From assembly GCF_022549675.1 (NCBI RefSeq), contig NZ_JAKZGR010000001.1, forward strand, positions 248,001 through 312,000: a stretch of 64,000 nucleotides of DNA, written 5' to 3'. Shown here one piece after another: positions 1 through 9,558 of this stretch; position 1 is the stretch's first letter; every line of letters starts with the position of its first letter. The position numbers and the translations under genes are program-made. The notes beneath the pieces are model-generated. The model was not told the origin of the DNA. It saw only the letters and a list, made by a program, of their open reading frames with translations, and made no database searches. Source of the DNA: Belliella kenyensis. GTDB lineage: Bacteria > Bacteroidota > Bacteroidia > Cytophagales > Cyclobacteriaceae.

Positions 1-954
1 TTTTCGTTCTTCTGTAGTGAAAAATGATAAAAGTTTTTCACTTTTCTTTTGTGGACCTAGGATGCCAATGTAGGGGAGTGGGTGTCCGATTAGCTTTCTT
101 AGTACTTCTTTTTCATAATCAAAATTATGCGTCATGAGAAGCACCACAGTATGATAATCAAAACTTAAACCATCCACAGCCTCATCTGCAGTTGCCACCA
201 CGATTTGTTGAGCACTAGGAAACCTCTCCGGGGAGGCATATTGCTTCCTACCATCTACCAAAATAAGACTCCAGTCCAAAATATCGATCATTTTGGCAAG
301 AGGGATCGTATCATTCCCCGCTCCAAATAAAACAACTCGTAAAGTAGGTGGCACAAATTCTATAAATACTTCCAAGTCATTCTTCCCATTCAACGGAACT
401 ATTTTGGAAACTATATCTGACTTTCTGGATAGCACCTGATTCAGCTCAGATTGAATATTTTCAGGAATAAAATGCTGCTTAAAGATTTCATCGTCTGATC
501 GAGCAAGCATCACAGTGCCTATTTGTACTTCACGGGTCTTTTTTGTCGAAAAAACTGTCAGCAGCCTTGAGATAACCCGTTTTTCTATGGCTTTTTCTAA
601 AAGAATTACAGGGTTGTAAGGATTGGTATAGTCAAGTGGTTCTATGAGAACATAAATGATTCCATTACATCCTAACCCTAATCCGAACTTTTGGTCATCC
701 TCATCTGTGGTATCATAAATTGCAAGCATGGATTGTTTGGTAAACATCACCGCTTGGGCTTTTCTAAGTGCATCACCTTCCAAACATCCACCACTGATCG
801 CTCCAGTAATTTTTCCAGATGAAGAGACCAGCATTCTCGCACCTGGTCGACGATAAGAAGAACCTTCGACTTTCACCACAGTAGCTAAGGCAGCTTGAAT
901 TCCCGCTGCTTTATATTCGTAATAGGAGCTTAAAATAGACTGAAATTCTCTCAT
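1..954 (-). CDS. XdhC/CoxI family protein, C-terminus cut by window edge
   Basis: This frame is open from an ATG at 954 to the left edge, so the end of the protein is missing. The N-terminal part has the XdhC_CoxI features: a YRRPGARM stretch near residue 36 followed by a glycine-rich ISGGCLEGD segment. A Rossmann-type domain begins near residue 206 with LFGAGNDTIPLA. XdhC proteins help insert or sulfurate the molybdenum cofactor of xanthine dehydrogenase-type enzymes, with the C-terminal Rossmann domain binding a nucleotide or cofactor. No molybdoenzyme gene is visible here; it could lie beyond the left edge. The family call is firm, the partner enzyme unknown. Confidence 0.85.
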   Translation of the reverse strand, partial: MREFQSILSSYYEYKAAGIQAALATVVKVEGSSYRRPGARMLVSSSGKITGAISGGCLEGDALRKAQAVMFTKQSMLAIYDTTDEDDQKFGLGLGCNGIIYVLIEPLDYTNPYNPVILLEKAIEKRVISRLLTVFSTKKTREVQIGTVMLARSDDEIFKQHFIPENIQSELNQVLSRKSDIVSKIVPLNGKNDLEVFIEFVPPTLRVVLFGAGNDTIPLAKMIDILDWSLILVDGRKQYASPERFPSAQQIVVATADEAVDGLSFDYHTVVLLMTHNFDYEKEVLRKLIGHPLPYIGILGPQKKSEKLLSFFTTEERK

Positions 955-1127
955 GATGGTAAATGTCTTCAATTATAGCCAAAACTGCTAATTGAGATTC
1001 AATGTTGGAGCAAAATGTTGATTCTTTGTCTAAGCATACTTTTCAAAAAAAATAAAAATGTAAAATGCATAAATACTTATCCACTTACTATAGGAATTCT
1101 TCAAAAAAACTTAGTATTTTGTAACAT

Positions 1128-1583
1128 ATGGCAAAATCTAGAGATACCTTTAATAAGAAAGAGAAGGAAAAGTTAAAACAAAAGAAAAAACAAGAGAAGC
1201 AAGATCGAAAAGATGCTAGAAAGTCAGGGGAAAAATCTTCCGACTTTGAGGATATGATTGCTTATGTCGATGAGTATGGAAATATAGTGGATACACCACC
1301 GGATCCAACTAAAAAACGTACTGAAATTGATGTGGATAGTATCGAGATCGGAGTTCCCAAATATGCTGCATCTGAAGATGACAATGCGAGCGTAAGAAAA
1401 GGAAAAGTTACATTTTTTAATGAATCCAAAGGATATGGCTTCATAAAAGATGAACAAACTCAAGAAAGTATCTTCGTTCATATTAATGGCTGTGTAGATA
1501 AAATCAAGGAGAATGATAAGGTCAACTTTGAAACCGAGAAGACTCCTAAAGGTCTCAGCGCAGTTAGTGTAAAACTTGCATAA
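1128..1583 (+). CDS. cold-shock-domain protein with charged N-terminal extension
   Basis: Residues about 90-151 form a cold shock domain (OB fold): GKVTFFNESKGYGFI contains the RNP1-type motif and IFVHI is RNP2. Such domains bind single-stranded RNA or DNA and act as RNA chaperones. The first 40 residues are very rich in lysine, and residues about 40-85 are acidic. The protein is therefore about twice the length of a minimal Csp (about 65-70 residues), an arrangement common in Bacteroidota. It stands 12 bases before the next gene on the same strand, so co-transcription is possible. An AT-rich 170-base leader precedes it; I cannot tell whether it is thermoregulated. Confidence 0.88.
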   Translation: MAKSRDTFNKKEKEKLKQKKKQEKQDRKDARKSGEKSSDFEDMIAYVDEYGNIVDTPPDPTKKRTEIDVDSIEIGVPKYAASEDDNASVRKGKVTFFNESKGYGFIKDEQTQESIFVHINGCVDKIKENDKVNFETEKTPKGLSAVSVKLA

Positions 1584-1595
1584 TTCTACATTTTC

Positions 1596-2069
1596 ATGAA
1601 AATTCCAAGTCTTGTTCAAATCAAGAAAGAATTATCATATCTCAATGATCAGGAACTAACAAACCTGATCATTGATTTGAGTAAATTTAGTCGTGACAAT
1701 AAGTCTTACTTATTTTTCAAACTTTTCGAGAGAGATAATCCACGGTTATTTGTAGAAATGGTTCAAGAGGAACTTGAACTAGATTTCTCAAAATCCAATT
1801 CGAATAATTTTCATGCAGCAAAGAAGGCAGCTCAAGCATTGCGCAGAAAACTCAACAAACATCTCAAGCTTAAAAATGATACCACTGTACAAATAGAATT
1901 GATTGTATTTTTTTGCAAGAATCTAAAAGCATATGGTTATTTGAGACATGGACATCCAGTCATCCAAAATCTCTATGATGCCCAATTGCGTAAAATCCAA
2001 AACCTAATTAGTAAACTTCATGAAGACCTTCAATATGACTATGAAGCTGTATTGGAGGAGCTTATGTGA
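1596..2069 (+). CDS. conserved hypothetical helical protein
   Basis: The 157-residue product has no signal peptide or membrane segment. It looks wholly helical and charged, with a basic middle (AAKKAAQALRRKLNKHLKL) and a conserved-looking stretch LKAYGYLRHGHPVIQNLY. I recognise it only as a soluble protein of the kind found beside cold-shock genes in Bacteroidota; I do not know its function. It starts 12 bases after the cold-shock gene on the same strand. It is the last gene before the defence operon, which faces it convergently. Confidence 0.7.
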   Translation: MKIPSLVQIKKELSYLNDQELTNLIIDLSKFSRDNKSYLFFKLFERDNPRLFVEMVQEELELDFSKSNSNNFHAAKKAAQALRRKLNKHLKLKNDTTVQIELIVFFCKNLKAYGYLRHGHPVIQNLYDAQLRKIQNLISKLHEDLQYDYEAVLEELM

Positions 2070-2142
2070 AGGTAGGAGGGGGATAACTTCATGAACCGCT
2101 TGCTGAGGGATTAACTTAATATTTCATCTGTTTTAAGTCAGA

Positions 2143-4839
2143 TCACTCAATTAACTGTCCAACCTTATTAACAACCTTATATTCCAAGTCGTCAAACTCG
2201 TTGAAATGTGCCTTGCCGCATTTGATTTTCATTTGCTCGTCACCACTTAATTTTGACAAGTCAACTTGTGGTGTACCCGTGTCTTTGGTTTCGGCTACAA
2301 AATAAATTTTCCCTGCCTTGCCGTCAGGCAGGTTGTCATCCTCAAAGACCAATGCCCAGTCAGGGTTATAATTTCCTATCGGTGTTGGGATTTTAAACCA
2401 ATTCGGTAATTTGAAGTAGAATTTTATTTGTTCACTGGTTTCGCAGTCCTGCGCAAACTTGCTTTCAACTCCTGAATCTAAAGGGACAAATTCCTCATAA
2501 ATGGTTTTAGAAGGGTCTGAAACTTTAAATGAAAAGTCGTTCAAATAAACTTCCAATTCCTGAGCTTCAAACAATGCCATTTCATACCAGCCTTCGGAAC
2601 TGGCAGGTTCCGAGCCACCGATTTTTTGATACCTGATTCCGTCAATCATTAAATCGTACAGCGTTCGTTTTATGGCTATTGTTGCCAAGTCTAAAAACAA
2701 TTGCGGATTGATTAAAATATCCATAATTCTACCTGAATTGCTTAATATTTCTTCAATCGTGGAACGGGTCAATTCTGTTTTACTCTGAATATAACCCAAA
2801 ACATCAGGGATTTTCCAAGAGTAACCACCATAAGATTCTACTTTCTCACCAACATAGTTTGTGCCTACGCCTTCTTCAGTCATTGTAATTCCAATCTTTG
2901 TTGAACGAATGGAAGGAGATTTGATTTCAGGTATATCTTTTATGGCTTTTGCAGCTAAAGTAATTAACTCGTCTGTTTTATAGTCAACTCGGTAAGTGGT
3001 TTTCTTTTTCAGTTTTTCCCATATTTCCAAGAATTTCGGGTCAGCTTCAAAACCTTTACGATACTTGATAGCTGTTCTTGTTTGCTTGTTTTTGATTCTA
3101 CCTGTAAATGCAACGCCACAATCGTCTTCAATTTCTTTTTGTAATGCTTTGGCAAAATCGTCATAAGCTTCATTGGCAATTACAGTCAAACGGTTTATAT
3201 TTTGGTCATAGGTTCGTTTTCCTGTTTGGTCCACTGCCAAACGCAAACCTCTACCAATTTCCTGACGCTTTTTAATGTCTGACTTGGTTTCGTTTAAGGT
3301 ACAAATCTGAAACACATTGGGGTTGTCCCAACCTTCACGCAGTGCAGAATGTGAGAATATAAAACGAAGCGAATTATCAATATCTAATAACTTTTCTTTG
3401 TCTTTCATTATCAGACTGTAAGTATCATCATCAGCTTTTGTTTCGCCAGATGTATCTTTGAAAGCACCTTTTTTGTCTTGTGAAAAATAACCGTTGTGCG
3501 TTTCTTCCACAGGGAATTTATCTAATTCCTTAAAAGCTGGTTTTGAAATGTATTCCTGATAAATTTCTTCAAACCATTCAGCAAATTTTCCTTTTACAGG
3601 ATTTCCTGCTGCATCATAACTACGGTAATTTGCAACCTTGTCAATGAAAAACAAGGACAAAACTTTTATGCCAAATTTATTAAGCCGTTTTTCTTTCTTT
3701 AAATGTTCTTCGATGGTCTTGCGAATTTGAAACTTCATGACTTCATCAGTCAATCCGCCTTGACTGTCGCCTTTATAAAGTAAATTTCCGTTTGAAATGG
3801 AAATACATTGGTTTACTGCATCAATTTCCTCAATGATATAGCCGTCTGCATAAATTTCTCTTTCGTTGGATAATTTGTATAAATCATCACCCACTTTTAC
3901 CGTAATGGTTTTCTTTTTTACGCCTCCGCTTTCGTTGCTATTTATGGAAACTTTCGCGGTTACTTTGGTCTTGTTAGCTGTGATGGATTCTACTGAAACA
4001 AAAGCGTCATTGTATGCATTTTCTTCAATGATAGAATCTACTTCAATTTGCTTTACCAAACCTAAATCATAAGCTTTTACAGGGTTTAGGCTGTAAGTAA
4101 GATTATATTGATTTCTGTGAGTTGCCGAGTAGCGAAGCGTACAAAGTGCTTTCAGGTTTTCAATAGCTGCAATACGCTTTTCGGTTTCCATATTTTGAGG
4201 CTCGTCCACAATTACAATAGGGTGGGTAGCTTGAATAAACTCAACTGGCTTTTGCCCATTCAGCTTATCATTTGGTTTGTTGATAATGTTTTCATCTTTG
4301 GCAAATGAATCAATGTTGATGACTAAAACTTCAATGTTATTTGTGGTTGCAAACCCTCTCAATGTAGAAACTTTAGTACTGTCATAGACCTGAAAATTAA
4401 CAGGTACATTGTCGTAAAGCGTTTGAAAGTGCTCGTGAGTAATCTCCAAGTTTTTTAGAACTCCTTCACGAATGGCCACCGAAGGAACGACTATTACAAA
4501 CTTTTTAAAGCCATATAATTTATTAAGCTCGTAAATGGTACGCAGATACACATAAGTTTTACCTGTGCCTGTTTCCATTTCTACAGAAAAGTGCATCCCT
4601 TCCAATTTATCCGAAACATTTATTTCGTTGTTGGCTTGAATACTTTGTAGATTCGTAAGGATTTGTTCCTCCGATAAAATAAGGTTGTTGCTTACTCCAT
4701 TTATCAAATTCAAAGTACCTTCTTCTTTTAGGTCAAATTCTAAAATAGAATCTTCTAGAGGTTGCCCTTCAAATAAATCCGTTATGGATTTTATGGCTTC
4801 CTGCTGATAGTTGAGATTGGATTCAAAGGTTAATTTCAT
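2143..4839 (-). CDS. res: type III restriction endonuclease, Res subunit
   Basis: This 898-residue protein is the helicase-nuclease subunit of a type III restriction enzyme. It translocates or slides on DNA using ATP and cuts when two unmethylated sites are recognised with the Mod subunit. Visible parts are Walker A ETGTGKT near residue 92, motif II DEPQ near 211, motif VI QEIGRGLR near 525, and a C-terminal PD-(D/E)XK nuclease with NPDW near 828 and ETK near 852. Its start overlaps the end of the preceding small gene by 17 bases, and it is the last gene of the seven-gene operon. Oddly, the partner mod gene is about 5.8 kb upstream rather than adjacent. A 21-base palindrome is embedded in frame between the two nuclease motifs. 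Confidence 0.93.
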   Translation of the reverse strand: MKLTFESNLNYQQEAIKSITDLFEGQPLEDSILEFDLKEEGTLNLINGVSNNLILSEEQILTNLQSIQANNEINVSDKLEGMHFSVEMETGTGKTYVYLRTIYELNKLYGFKKFVIVVPSVAIREGVLKNLEITHEHFQTLYDNVPVNFQVYDSTKVSTLRGFATTNNIEVLVINIDSFAKDENIINKPNDKLNGQKPVEFIQATHPIVIVDEPQNMETEKRIAAIENLKALCTLRYSATHRNQYNLTYSLNPVKAYDLGLVKQIEVDSIIEENAYNDAFVSVESITANKTKVTAKVSINSNESGGVKKKTITVKVGDDLYKLSNEREIYADGYIIEEIDAVNQCISISNGNLLYKGDSQGGLTDEVMKFQIRKTIEEHLKKEKRLNKFGIKVLSLFFIDKVANYRSYDAAGNPVKGKFAEWFEEIYQEYISKPAFKELDKFPVEETHNGYFSQDKKGAFKDTSGETKADDDTYSLIMKDKEKLLDIDNSLRFIFSHSALREGWDNPNVFQICTLNETKSDIKKRQEIGRGLRLAVDQTGKRTYDQNINRLTVIANEAYDDFAKALQKEIEDDCGVAFTGRIKNKQTRTAIKYRKGFEADPKFLEIWEKLKKKTTYRVDYKTDELITLAAKAIKDIPEIKSPSIRSTKIGITMTEEGVGTNYVGEKVESYGGYSWKIPDVLGYIQSKTELTRSTIEEILSNSGRIMDILINPQLFLDLATIAIKRTLYDLMIDGIRYQKIGGSEPASSEGWYEMALFEAQELEVYLNDFSFKVSDPSKTIYEEFVPLDSGVESKFAQDCETSEQIKFYFKLPNWFKIPTPIGNYNPDWALVFEDDNLPDGKAGKIYFVAETKDTGTPQVDLSKLSGDEQMKIKCGKAHFNEFDDLEYKVVNKVGQLIE
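2312..2332. repeat. palindromic mini-repeat inside res
   Basis: An inverted repeat with arms CCTGCCT and AGGCAGG and a 7-base loop lies inside the res reading frame, and codes on the minus strand for residues NLPDGKAG. It sits between the two strands of the nuclease core, between NPDW and ETK, where type III Res proteins usually have a short turn. Palindromes with CCTGCC/GGCAGG arms are familiar to me as dispersed intergenic repeats in Bacteroidota. That this one is an inserted copy is an inference. Confidence 0.55.
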
Positions 4840-5143
4840 TTTCTCTTGATTTTAGACACCATTTTTCATCAGATTCATTGCCATCTTTTGTATTTAATTT
4901 TATTGCTTTGCTGTTGCTACAGATAAAGCAAACTCTATCTTTTGTTAAGTTATTTGCACTTGCAATTGCAGTCGTACTTCTCCAAACATTTTTAGATTCT
5001 TTTAACCAATTCTCAACTCGTTTTGTATGATAATATTTAAGTAATTCCTGTCTGTACAATTCAGCTAGCCAAATTACTAACCCGGCTATTGCACCGCCAA
5101 CTGCACCAATAATTACTCCCTCAATAATATTTACTTGATTCAT
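4823..5143 (-). CDS. small membrane-anchored protein of the restriction operon
   Basis: The 106-residue product has one clear N-terminal hydrophobic segment (residues about 8-27, glycine/alanine-rich with IGAVGGAIAGLVIWLA). A short charged region follows, then a C-terminal part with a helix-turn-helix-like look (STTAIASANNLTKDRVCFICS). It overlaps the upstream gene by 4 bases (ATGA type) and the downstream res gene by 17 bases, so it is translationally embedded in the operon. It probably sits in the inner membrane with the C-terminal domain in the cytoplasm. I do not recognise a named family; a role in placing or controlling the nuclease is only a guess. Confidence 0.65.
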   Translation of the reverse strand: MNQVNIIEGVIIGAVGGAIAGLVIWLAELYRQELLKYYHTKRVENWLKESKNVWRSTTAIASANNLTKDRVCFICSNSKAIKLNTKDGNESDEKWCLKSRENEINL

Positions 5144-5805
5144 TTTATTATATTTTCAGAAAAATCAAACATTAGATGGTAAAGTATCACATTATTTTCA
5201 TCTACATTATGACAAGAGCAATATGAAAACTCAAAATCTTTAACAATTATCCTGTATTGCAAGTCTTGAGTTGTATTTGCTTTTGAAAAATTTGTTGAAA
5301 TCAGTTTATTGATTGAAGAAACATTCTCATTTATATCTAATTCCTCTACCACAAAACCAATCATTCCGTTTGTTTTATAGTGTGATGAATAAAAAGAGGA
5401 CGCAAAGCGGCACATTCCATTTTCAATATATTTTGCATTTAAACCTGTTGTTCCATTCGGATTTGTTGCATCAAGTCTTTTACACTCAATAATGTAATAT
5501 GCTTCTCTTTCTAGAAAAGGGTCAGGATGTTGGATTTTTATATCTGGTCTTCCTGTCGTTAATGCCAGTGGCACCTCAGGATTAATTATATACCTAAAAT
5601 CAATCCTTCTTTTAATTAAATGATTGTTTATATAGTCATTAACTAATACATCCCTGATCGCATTCTCATCATTGGTAAGAGATACATTGTCCGCAAGCAT
5701 TAAATTATAACAAGTGATGATTTTTGAAAGGATGTCTTCAAATTCAGCATTATAGAAAATGTCATTATACTCGTAGCCGGAGGCATTTAATTCTGTAAAC
5801 ATCAT
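5140..5805 (-). CDS. PD-(D/E)XK-like protein of the restriction operon
   Basis: The 221-residue protein contains RPDIKI (D88) followed at a suitable distance by YYIIECKRLD (E107, K109). This is the D...ExK signature of the PD-(D/E)XK nuclease fold, with a preceding helix rich in acidic residues. It has no signal peptide. It overlaps both neighbours by 4 bases. It may be a nuclease subunit working with the adjacent Eco57I-type methyltransferase (1026 residues), whose own N-terminal domain lacks an obvious nuclease core. That would make the pair a split type IIG-like system, but this is inference; it could also be a DNA-binding non-catalytic relative. Confidence 0.65.
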   Translation of the reverse strand: MMFTELNASGYEYNDIFYNAEFEDILSKIITCYNLMLADNVSLTNDENAIRDVLVNDYINNHLIKRRIDFRYIINPEVPLALTTGRPDIKIQHPDPFLEREAYYIIECKRLDATNPNGTTGLNAKYIENGMCRFASSFYSSHYKTNGMIGFVVEELDINENVSSINKLISTNFSKANTTQDLQYRIIVKDFEFSYCSCHNVDENNVILYHLMFDFSENIIK

Positions 5806-8800
5806 TTTCCTATCCTCCCCGCTTTAAGAATGGCATCAGCAAACTCATTTACATCTAAATAAGCAATGGCTTTGTGCCAAAGTCGCTTCTCATTCGGTTT
5901 GAAAATATAGAAATAGTCTTTTTCGAATCCTCTTATGTCCTTTTGAACAAACAGTTTATCTGTAACTTTTTCAGAACTAATTTTTGTTAGGAGTGATAGT
6001 ATTTCCCAATCGCTGTGTTGATTGTCTTTCCAAATTATTTCTTTCTTAAATTCCTCAGCGGATATCACTCTAAAGAACATCCCAATTAGTTGGTTGGTAT
6101 GCCATATTTCAACAATAAACTTTCGGTTTTTATTACCCAGGTTTGATTGGAAACGGTTGAGAAAAATTTGTGCATAGCTCTCCAAATCAACATCTTTCTC
6201 TTTAAATGAAGTAAATAATTTTTCATAGTTGCTATGTCTCATTATTACTGGTATGATTACTTGCTGAGTATAATCAAGTAAATCAACTTCTTCTTTCGTT
6301 AATGAGTATGAATTTTTAATGCAACTCTCTAATTTTAATTGCTTTTTTTGTATCTCTATTTCTATAGAAGGGTCATTTAAAAAGTTTTCAGAACTACAGT
6401 GATTGAACAAATGACTTTCAATGTCTGCTACAATAGAAGCTATATTATCGTTTTCAATGAAAGGAATGCTTAGTTTCTCTTCATCGTGGGACTGTTCTCT
6501 TTCTATTCCGGAAGAGCTAAAAGTCATCAAATTAAAATAGGAAAAGAAAGATGAATTTAATACTCCTGATATCTGTTTTAAGGTACTGCTTGTATTTTTT
6601 CCTCTTCCTTTAATTCCAGTTAAAGAGCTTTTATATACTGAATCACGATAACAAACAGCAGAAACAGATTTCAATTCATTATTTACTCCTTCTGTAATTA
6701 ATAATATCGGAGCCTTATAAAGCTCTTTATTTCTTGCTCTATGAACAGTTTCGTACTCCCATTTCTTTTTGTTATTGGGATTTATCCAATATTGTCTAAT
6801 ATCTGAACGAGTATCTATAAATGGTTTTCCAATTAAATCAGAAGCATCATTGCTATCACCACCTCCAACCATTACACCTTGTCCAATGATTAAATCGTTA
6901 CTCTTTTCTATTGTATCCTTTAATGTTATATAGTCAGATTTCAACCTTTTAATAAAATTAAAGTCAAGATAAGAACCATATACTAATACTTTCCAAAGCC
7001 AGTCGAACTCTTTCAGTTTACTTTGCTGTACTTCCTTAAAGTCAGTTCGGTTTATAGTGAATATTTTGAAAAGAGAAAAAAAACGACTTGGTTTTAACGC
7101 AATATGCTCAATCACATTATCGTCTGTTGGAGTGTTTTGTGCAAAGTTGAAAAAGAGTATACACGCTGGGGCAATTGCTTTATCATTTGACTTATCAAAC
7201 ACTTCTCGTCTCACAGGTGCTAATTCAAAAACTCTCTCAATAAAAAAGTTATGAAGGAAGTATTTTCTGAATGCGTTACTTTGTAGATTGTATAGAACTT
7301 TGCTTGTTACTATTAAGGAACACTTTGTTGCTGATTTTGAAAAGTCACTACTTCTAAATAAAAATGCTTGCGCAATTTCTTTGTTGCCAATTTTAATTTT
7401 TGGAGCATCAAATGCTATTTCAAATTTTCTTCTTTTTTCAATGTACTCAACAAATAATGGCTTATGTTTTTCTCCTTTTCCTCTCATCCAAGGCGGATTT
7501 CCTAAAATGTAGTTGAATTCAATTTCTTTAAATAGTATATTGAATTCAGCATTTTCATCAAAGAAATCGGCTTCAAAGAAGTTTGTGTTTAATAAATGTG
7601 GAAACTTAAATGCATCTTCAATTGCAGCAGGTTCTAAGTAGTCAAGCAAGGTTAAATAGATTGAAAATATAGCAACTTGGACAGCACTTAAATCTTTGTC
7701 GATACCATATATATTTTCCTTGGCTAAATTTTTTATTGCCGTTTTAAATTTTGGTGATTTTGTATCAATCCCTGTATCATCAATATACTTTTCAATGATT
7801 TTCCGAAGCGTTTCAACAAGAAAAATCCCTGAACCACAAGCGGGATCCAGCACTTTACAGTAGGAATAATTGCCCAGTTGCTTGGATAGAATTTCATTGA
7901 TTTGAACATCCAATTTACGTGTGTCGGATAAGTGTTTTTCTACCGTTTCTTTTAGAATGTAATCAACCAAAAAAAGTGGTGTGTAATAAGCACCTTCTTT
8001 TTTCTGGTTATCCTGTCCTATGAACAGTTCATAAACATTGCTAATGAATTCGATGGGGATAATAGAGAAATCATATAATTCAAATAAAGACGGTTGGTTT
8101 TTAGCAATATCATCTCCAAGCAACAATCTTTTTAAGATTTGATAATCATTTTTGCTTATCTGGTTATATTCGCTTTGCGAAAGAGGAAATAAATCACCAT
8201 TAAAACCCTTGTCTTTATCTTCTAAGTATTCAAAAAATGCTTGTACTTTTTGAGGGTTATCTAGGAGTTCACAAAACTCCGGATTAGACCAAGTTCGTAA
8301 TTTACCGTCAAATTTCATTTTAACTTTTCGGTCAATTAAGTATCGAACGAAAATGACTTTGCCTAAAATTGCATTAACAAGTTTGGCTCTTTGTTCATTA
8401 CCTGCAACAAGAATTTCACGTGCAGCTTTAATGTTTTGGAGTAAATGATAATCAACTCGGTTTTTATAATCTAAATGCTCTTTATATTGTTCCCAAGTTT
8501 TTCCAGTTACTAATTCAAAATATGTAAAGTCATTGAGTTTGTCAATTTCCCCTAATTTTTCTAATGATTTATTCTCTTTTAGAAAGTTGAATCCGTTGAA
8601 AATCTCGACAGTTCCCTTATCAACAATTATAGCAATCGGACATTCATTAAAATTCCAAATAGCTTCGTGTAATTCAGACTTGTTTTCTCTGTTTTCAAAA
8701 AACAATATCATTGGTTTATTATCGAAACAGAAAAATGCATCAGGTTCAATTTTTCTTTCAATCAGCCTTTTTACTCTGTTTGGAAACGAAGTTTCGCTTT

Positions 8801-8882
8801 TCCAGGCATCTTCTTTTGTAAGAAAAAGACCATTTTCCTTATTTAATCCGAGCTTCGAAAATATTTCATTTAATTTTTTCAT
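5802..8882 (-). CDS. Eco57I-type N6-adenine DNA methyltransferase (type IIG-like)
   Basis: At 1026 residues this is a large class-I SAM-dependent adenine methyltransferase. The SAM-binding motif I VLDPACGSGIF is near residue 345, and catalytic motif IV is NPPW near 460, inside NYILGNPPWMRG. The first 110 residues hold a domain with PDAFFCFDNKPMILFFEN that resembles the R domain of type IIG enzymes, but I cannot find a complete D-ExK triad. The C-terminal 450 residues are the likely target-recognition part. Gamma-type order (motif I before IV) separates it from the beta-type Mod of the same operon. It overlaps the next gene by 4 bases and lies 7 bases after the DUF4276 gene. It could be a stand-alone modification enzyme or part of a restriction pair with the downstream gene. 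Confidence 0.85.
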   Translation of the reverse strand: MKKLNEIFSKLGLNKENGLFLTKEDAWKSETSFPNRVKRLIERKIEPDAFFCFDNKPMILFFENRENKSELHEAIWNFNECPIAIIVDKGTVEIFNGFNFLKENKSLEKLGEIDKLNDFTYFELVTGKTWEQYKEHLDYKNRVDYHLLQNIKAAREILVAGNEQRAKLVNAILGKVIFVRYLIDRKVKMKFDGKLRTWSNPEFCELLDNPQKVQAFFEYLEDKDKGFNGDLFPLSQSEYNQISKNDYQILKRLLLGDDIAKNQPSLFELYDFSIIPIEFISNVYELFIGQDNQKKEGAYYTPLFLVDYILKETVEKHLSDTRKLDVQINEILSKQLGNYSYCKVLDPACGSGIFLVETLRKIIEKYIDDTGIDTKSPKFKTAIKNLAKENIYGIDKDLSAVQVAIFSIYLTLLDYLEPAAIEDAFKFPHLLNTNFFEADFFDENAEFNILFKEIEFNYILGNPPWMRGKGEKHKPLFVEYIEKRRKFEIAFDAPKIKIGNKEIAQAFLFRSSDFSKSATKCSLIVTSKVLYNLQSNAFRKYFLHNFFIERVFELAPVRREVFDKSNDKAIAPACILFFNFAQNTPTDDNVIEHIALKPSRFFSLFKIFTINRTDFKEVQQSKLKEFDWLWKVLVYGSYLDFNFIKRLKSDYITLKDTIEKSNDLIIGQGVMVGGGDSNDASDLIGKPFIDTRSDIRQYWINPNNKKKWEYETVHRARNKELYKAPILLITEGVNNELKSVSAVCYRDSVYKSSLTGIKGRGKNTSSTLKQISGVLNSSFFSYFNLMTFSSSGIEREQSHDEEKLSIPFIENDNIASIVADIESHLFNHCSSENFLNDPSIEIEIQKKQLKLESCIKNSYSLTKEEVDLLDYTQQVIIPVIMRHSNYEKLFTSFKEKDVDLESYAQIFLNRFQSNLGNKNRKFIVEIWHTNQLIGMFFRVISAEEFKKEIIWKDNQHSDWEILSLLTKISSEKVTDKLFVQKDIRGFEKDYFYIFKPNEKRLWHKAIAYLDVNEFADAILKAGRIGK

Positions 8883-8889
8883 GTCCCGA

Positions 8890-9558
8890 TTATACTTTTA
8901 CTTTTTCAATTAATGTTTCTACCCAAGTTTTAAATCTTAAACACCTATCAAGGACTGCATCTATTGTATTCACTTCTGCTATTAAACCACCATAGAACGG
9001 CTTGCTTTTGTCAAATCCGGGTATTAATTGTTCTAATCTTTTAGAGGGTGCTGTTAACTCGCCATCATTCAATTCCTCAGGATTTTCTTTTTCCTCAACT
9101 GCCAATAATAGCTTATTTAGGTTGGATTGCTTTAAATCTGGCAAAAATTCAAATCCATCTTTTGCAGCAAATAATAAGCCTTCAAATTCGTGTAGTTGAA
9201 TGTAAGGAACAAACCTCTGATGACTTATTGTTTCGGCTAAAGCCTGTTCTAAAAAACCAACTCGCTGTATTTTGTTTTGGATTACTAGAGCTTCTTTAAA
9301 TTTGGGAAAATCGCCTTTTAGTCTAAAAAAATCAACAAAAGTTGTTACAAGTATGTCTTGTTCCGTCCCTAACAACTTATCAATATTGAATTTTAGTCTA
9401 TCATAGTTCACATCACCTCCTTTATGGCCTTTGCTTGTGGTCATTAATATAGGACGCACATCATAAATTTGATACGTATTGAAATAGGGTCTCAAAATAC
9501 CATTTACAAACTCTTCTTCCGTTTGCCCCTCGCAGATTATGTAAATTCCTCTCATCAT
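8890..9558 (-). CDS. DUF4276 family, Toprim-like protein
   Basis: The 222-residue protein begins with a beta strand and CEGQTEEEFV, the glutamate motif of Toprim-like folds (E10). TTFVDFFRLKGDFP, the aspartate motif, follows near residue 75, and IQLHEFEGLLFA, a segment typical of DUF4276, near 120. In OLD-type systems the Toprim domain is a metal-dependent nuclease partnered by an ABC/AAA ATPase. That partner is encoded immediately upstream, with a 4-base overlap. I infer that the two form one effector module, in architecture like AriA-AriB of PARIS (which uses DUF4435) or a split OLD protein. No catalytic data can be read from sequence alone. Confidence 0.82.
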   Translation of the reverse strand: MMRGIYIICEGQTEEEFVNGILRPYFNTYQIYDVRPILMTTSKGHKGGDVNYDRLKFNIDKLLGTEQDILVTTFVDFFRLKGDFPKFKEALVIQNKIQRVGFLEQALAETISHQRFVPYIQLHEFEGLLFAAKDGFEFLPDLKQSNLNKLLLAVEEKENPEELNDGELTAPSKRLEQLIPGFDKSKPFYGGLIAEVNTIDAVLDRCLRFKTWVETLIEKVKV

